Shown one piece after another: positions 13,163-14,582 of a stretch of 14,582 bases of DNA (positions are counted from its first letter, which is position 1; each line of letters begins with the position of its first letter). The position numbers were made by a program, and so were the translations under genes. Below the pieces are notes generated by a model. It made no database searches. It was given only the letters and a program-made list of their open reading frames with translations, and was not told the origin of the DNA. This DNA is from an uncultured Fusobacterium sp. (GTDB lineage Bacteria; Fusobacteriota; Fusobacteriia; Fusobacteriales; Fusobacteriaceae). Location: assembly GCA_900542625.1 (NCBI GenBank), contig UQOH01000051.1:1-14582 (forward strand), in the 5' to 3' direction.

Positions 13163-14446
13163 ATGACTTACCTGATAATAGGTGTTTTAATATTTTTGGC
13201 AGTATTTTATTTAATGATAACAGAGAAAATTTCAAGTGCGTGGGCAACTATGCTTGGCGGACTTGTAATGGCTCTTATTGGAATAATAAACGAAGAAAAT
13301 GCTTTAGAGGCTGTATATGAAAGATTGGAAATAATCTTTCTTCTTATAGGAATGATGATAATAGTTCATATTATTTCTGAAACAGGAGTGTTTCAGTGGT
13401 TCGCAATCAAGGTGGCACAGCTTGCAAAAGGTGAACCGTTCAGATTGGTAGTTCTTCTTTCAGTTGTAACAGCATTATGTTCTGCCTTTTTGGATAACGT
13501 AACAACAATTCTGCTTATGGCACCGGTTTCAATACTTCTTGCCAATCAGCTGAAATTAGATCCGTTTCCATTTATCATAAGTGAAGTAATGTCAGCTAAT
13601 ATAGGAGGAGTTGCAACACTTATTGGTGACCCTACTCAGCTTATCATTGGTTCAGAGGGACACCTTGGATTTAATGAATTCTTATTTAATACATCACCTA
13701 TGGCTGTTATCTCAATGATAATTCTTATAACAAATGTTTATTTGATTTACGGAAGAAAGATGCAGGTTTCAAGAGAATTGAAAGCAAGAATTATGGAATT
13801 GGATTCAAGCCGTTCTCTTAAAGATGTAAAACTTTTAAGAGAGGCAGCTGTAATTTTCAGTCTTGTTCTTGTAGGATTTATTCTAAATAACTTTATAAAC
13901 AAAGGACTTGCAATAATAGCTCTTTCAGGTGCGATTTTCCTTGTAGTTCTTGCAAAAAGAGAGCCTAAAGAGGTTCTTAACAATGTTGAATGGGATACTC
14001 TGTTCTTCTTTATAGGATTGTTTATGATGATAAGAGGAATAGAAAATCTTCATATTATAGACATTATAGGTAAAAAACTTATTAATATCACAGCTGGAAA
14101 CTTTAATTTGGCACTTGGTGCAATAACATGGCTTTCTGCAATCTTCACATCAGTTATTGGAAACGTTGCAAATGCAGCTACTGTATCTAAAATAGTTGAA
14201 GTAATGGTGCCTTCATTTGATAAGCTTGGAAATACACAGGCTTTTTGGTGGGCATTATCATTTGGATCTTGTCTTGGAGGAAATATCTCAATGCTTGCAT
14301 CAGCTACAAACGTTGTGGCAGTCGGGGCAGCAGGAAAAGCAGGATGTAAAATTGATTTTATGAAATTCTTAAAATTTGGTGCATTAATTTCTATACAGAC
14401 ACTTATTGCATCAACAATTTATATGTGGATAAGATATATGAATTAG
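13163..14446 (+). CDS. ArsB/NhaD superfamily (SLC13-like) membrane permease, copy 2
   Basis: This is the second polytopic transporter of the cassette, with 427 aa and about ten to twelve membrane segments. It aligns without gaps to copy 1 over the first 340 residues, with about half the positions identical by hand count. Identical blocks include the GMMII segment (63-67), SETGVFQW (72-79), LDNVTTILL (110-118), the linker RELKA (204-208) plus MELD (211-214), and VEW (275-277). It departs where the family is most conserved: IGDPTQLII (154-162) replaces IGDPPNLII, and LGGNISMLASATN (371-383) replaces LGGNMTIVGAAAN. The TM10 region also differs (VIGNVANAAT against ILGSIPHTLS). These sites flank the probable substrate pocket, so a changed substrate or coupling ion is plausible. 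No further gene follows before the window ends. Confidence 0.9.
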   Translation: MTYLIIGVLIFLAVFYLMITEKISSAWATMLGGLVMALIGIINEENALEAVYERLEIIFLLIGMMIIVHIISETGVFQWFAIKVAQLAKGEPFRLVVLLSVVTALCSAFLDNVTTILLMAPVSILLANQLKLDPFPFIISEVMSANIGGVATLIGDPTQLIIGSEGHLGFNEFLFNTSPMAVISMIILITNVYLIYGRKMQVSRELKARIMELDSSRSLKDVKLLREAAVIFSLVLVGFILNNFINKGLAIIALSGAIFLVVLAKREPKEVLNNVEWDTLFFFIGLFMMIRGIENLHIIDIIGKKLINITAGNFNLALGAITWLSAIFTSVIGNVANAATVSKIVEVMVPSFDKLGNTQAFWWALSFGSCLGGNISMLASATNVVAVGAAGKAGCKIDFMKFLKFGALISIQTLIASTIYMWIRYMN

Positions 14447-14508
14447 AATTTTAAATAAGGAACTGTTGTAAAATAAAATCTAAGAATAAAATTTTCTTCG
14501 TAAAAATA

Positions 14509-14541
14509 TCAGCTATTTATATTGCTCACAAGAATAGCTGA
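14509..14541. repeat. Inverted repeat downstream of the permease cassette, possible terminator
   Basis: TCAGCTATT (14509-14517) pairs perfectly with AATAGCTGA (14533-14541) across a 15-base loop. No T run follows on the + strand, but on the - strand the hairpin is followed by TATTTTT, so it could end a leftward transcript coming from beyond the window. Confidence 0.5.
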
Positions 14542-14547
14542 AGAACA

Positions 14548-14579
14548 AATTAAAAATTTAATAAATGAAATTTTTAATT
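14548..14579. repeat. Perfect AT-only inverted repeat at the window end
   Basis: AATTAAAAATTT (14548-14559) and AAATTTTTAATT (14568-14579) are perfect reverse complements separated by 8 bases. A stem made of A:T pairs only is weak as a terminator. It may instead belong to the promoter or operator region of the next gene, outside the window. Confidence 0.45.
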
Positions 14580-14582
14580 CGT

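Noticed and set aside
10891..14446. Arsenic resistance cluster
   Set aside because: The permeases share only superfamily motifs with ArsB; no arsR, arsC or arsA gene is present.

Overview
The window looks like a chromosomal segment of a low-GC anaerobe, most likely a Fusobacterium or a close relative. This is an inference from the strongly AT-rich composition (roughly 30% G+C by eye), purine-rich coding strands, AGA-dominated arginine, strong GGAGG ribosome sites, and the gene set (a FakA-DegV fusion, ArsB/NhaD permeases, PgpA, CoaE). All recognisable protein genes lie on the + strand, and coding density is high. No stretch over 300 bases lacks a gene, and there is no CRISPR array, transposase, integrase or rRNA.

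Layout. (1) Bases 1-49 are the 3' part of a tRNA-Asp, followed by a terminator. (2) Bases 106-2691 carry a three-gene restriction-modification operon of the DpnII (GATC) type: a Dam/DpnM-like adenine methylase, a DpnII-like endonuclease starting at TTG, and a second methyltransferase that is not of the DpnA family. A small CGGC-domain gene follows 24 bases later and ends at a strong terminator (3077-3114). (3) A good promoter (3134-3162) opens a housekeeping run: coaE, a large U32-family gene (RlhA-like) and pgpA, tightly packed or overlapping. (4) A second tight run holds cinA, an XRE-cupin regulator and a fused fatty acid kinase (FakA + DegV/FakB in one chain), ending at a hairpin near 10805-10830. 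(5) The last block is a three-gene cassette: two paralogous ArsB/NhaD-type permeases flanking a soluble protein that joins a PTS EIIA type-2 domain to a CBS pair. It is followed by two inverted repeats.

How the genes may work together. The first block is a self-contained defence unit. The middle blocks serve cofactor (CoA), phospholipid (phosphatidylglycerol), nicotinamide-nucleotide repair and exogenous fatty acid activation; CoaE, PgpA and FakA-DegV all bear on lipid and acyl metabolism. The last block is the strongest candidate for an undescribed system: an orphan phosphocarrier-like and nucleotide-sensing-like protein placed between two transporters that share about half their residues but differ at the conserved DPPN/DPTQ loop. 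A similar leader motif sits at nearly the same distance before each permease start, which suggests duplication of a permease unit around the regulator.
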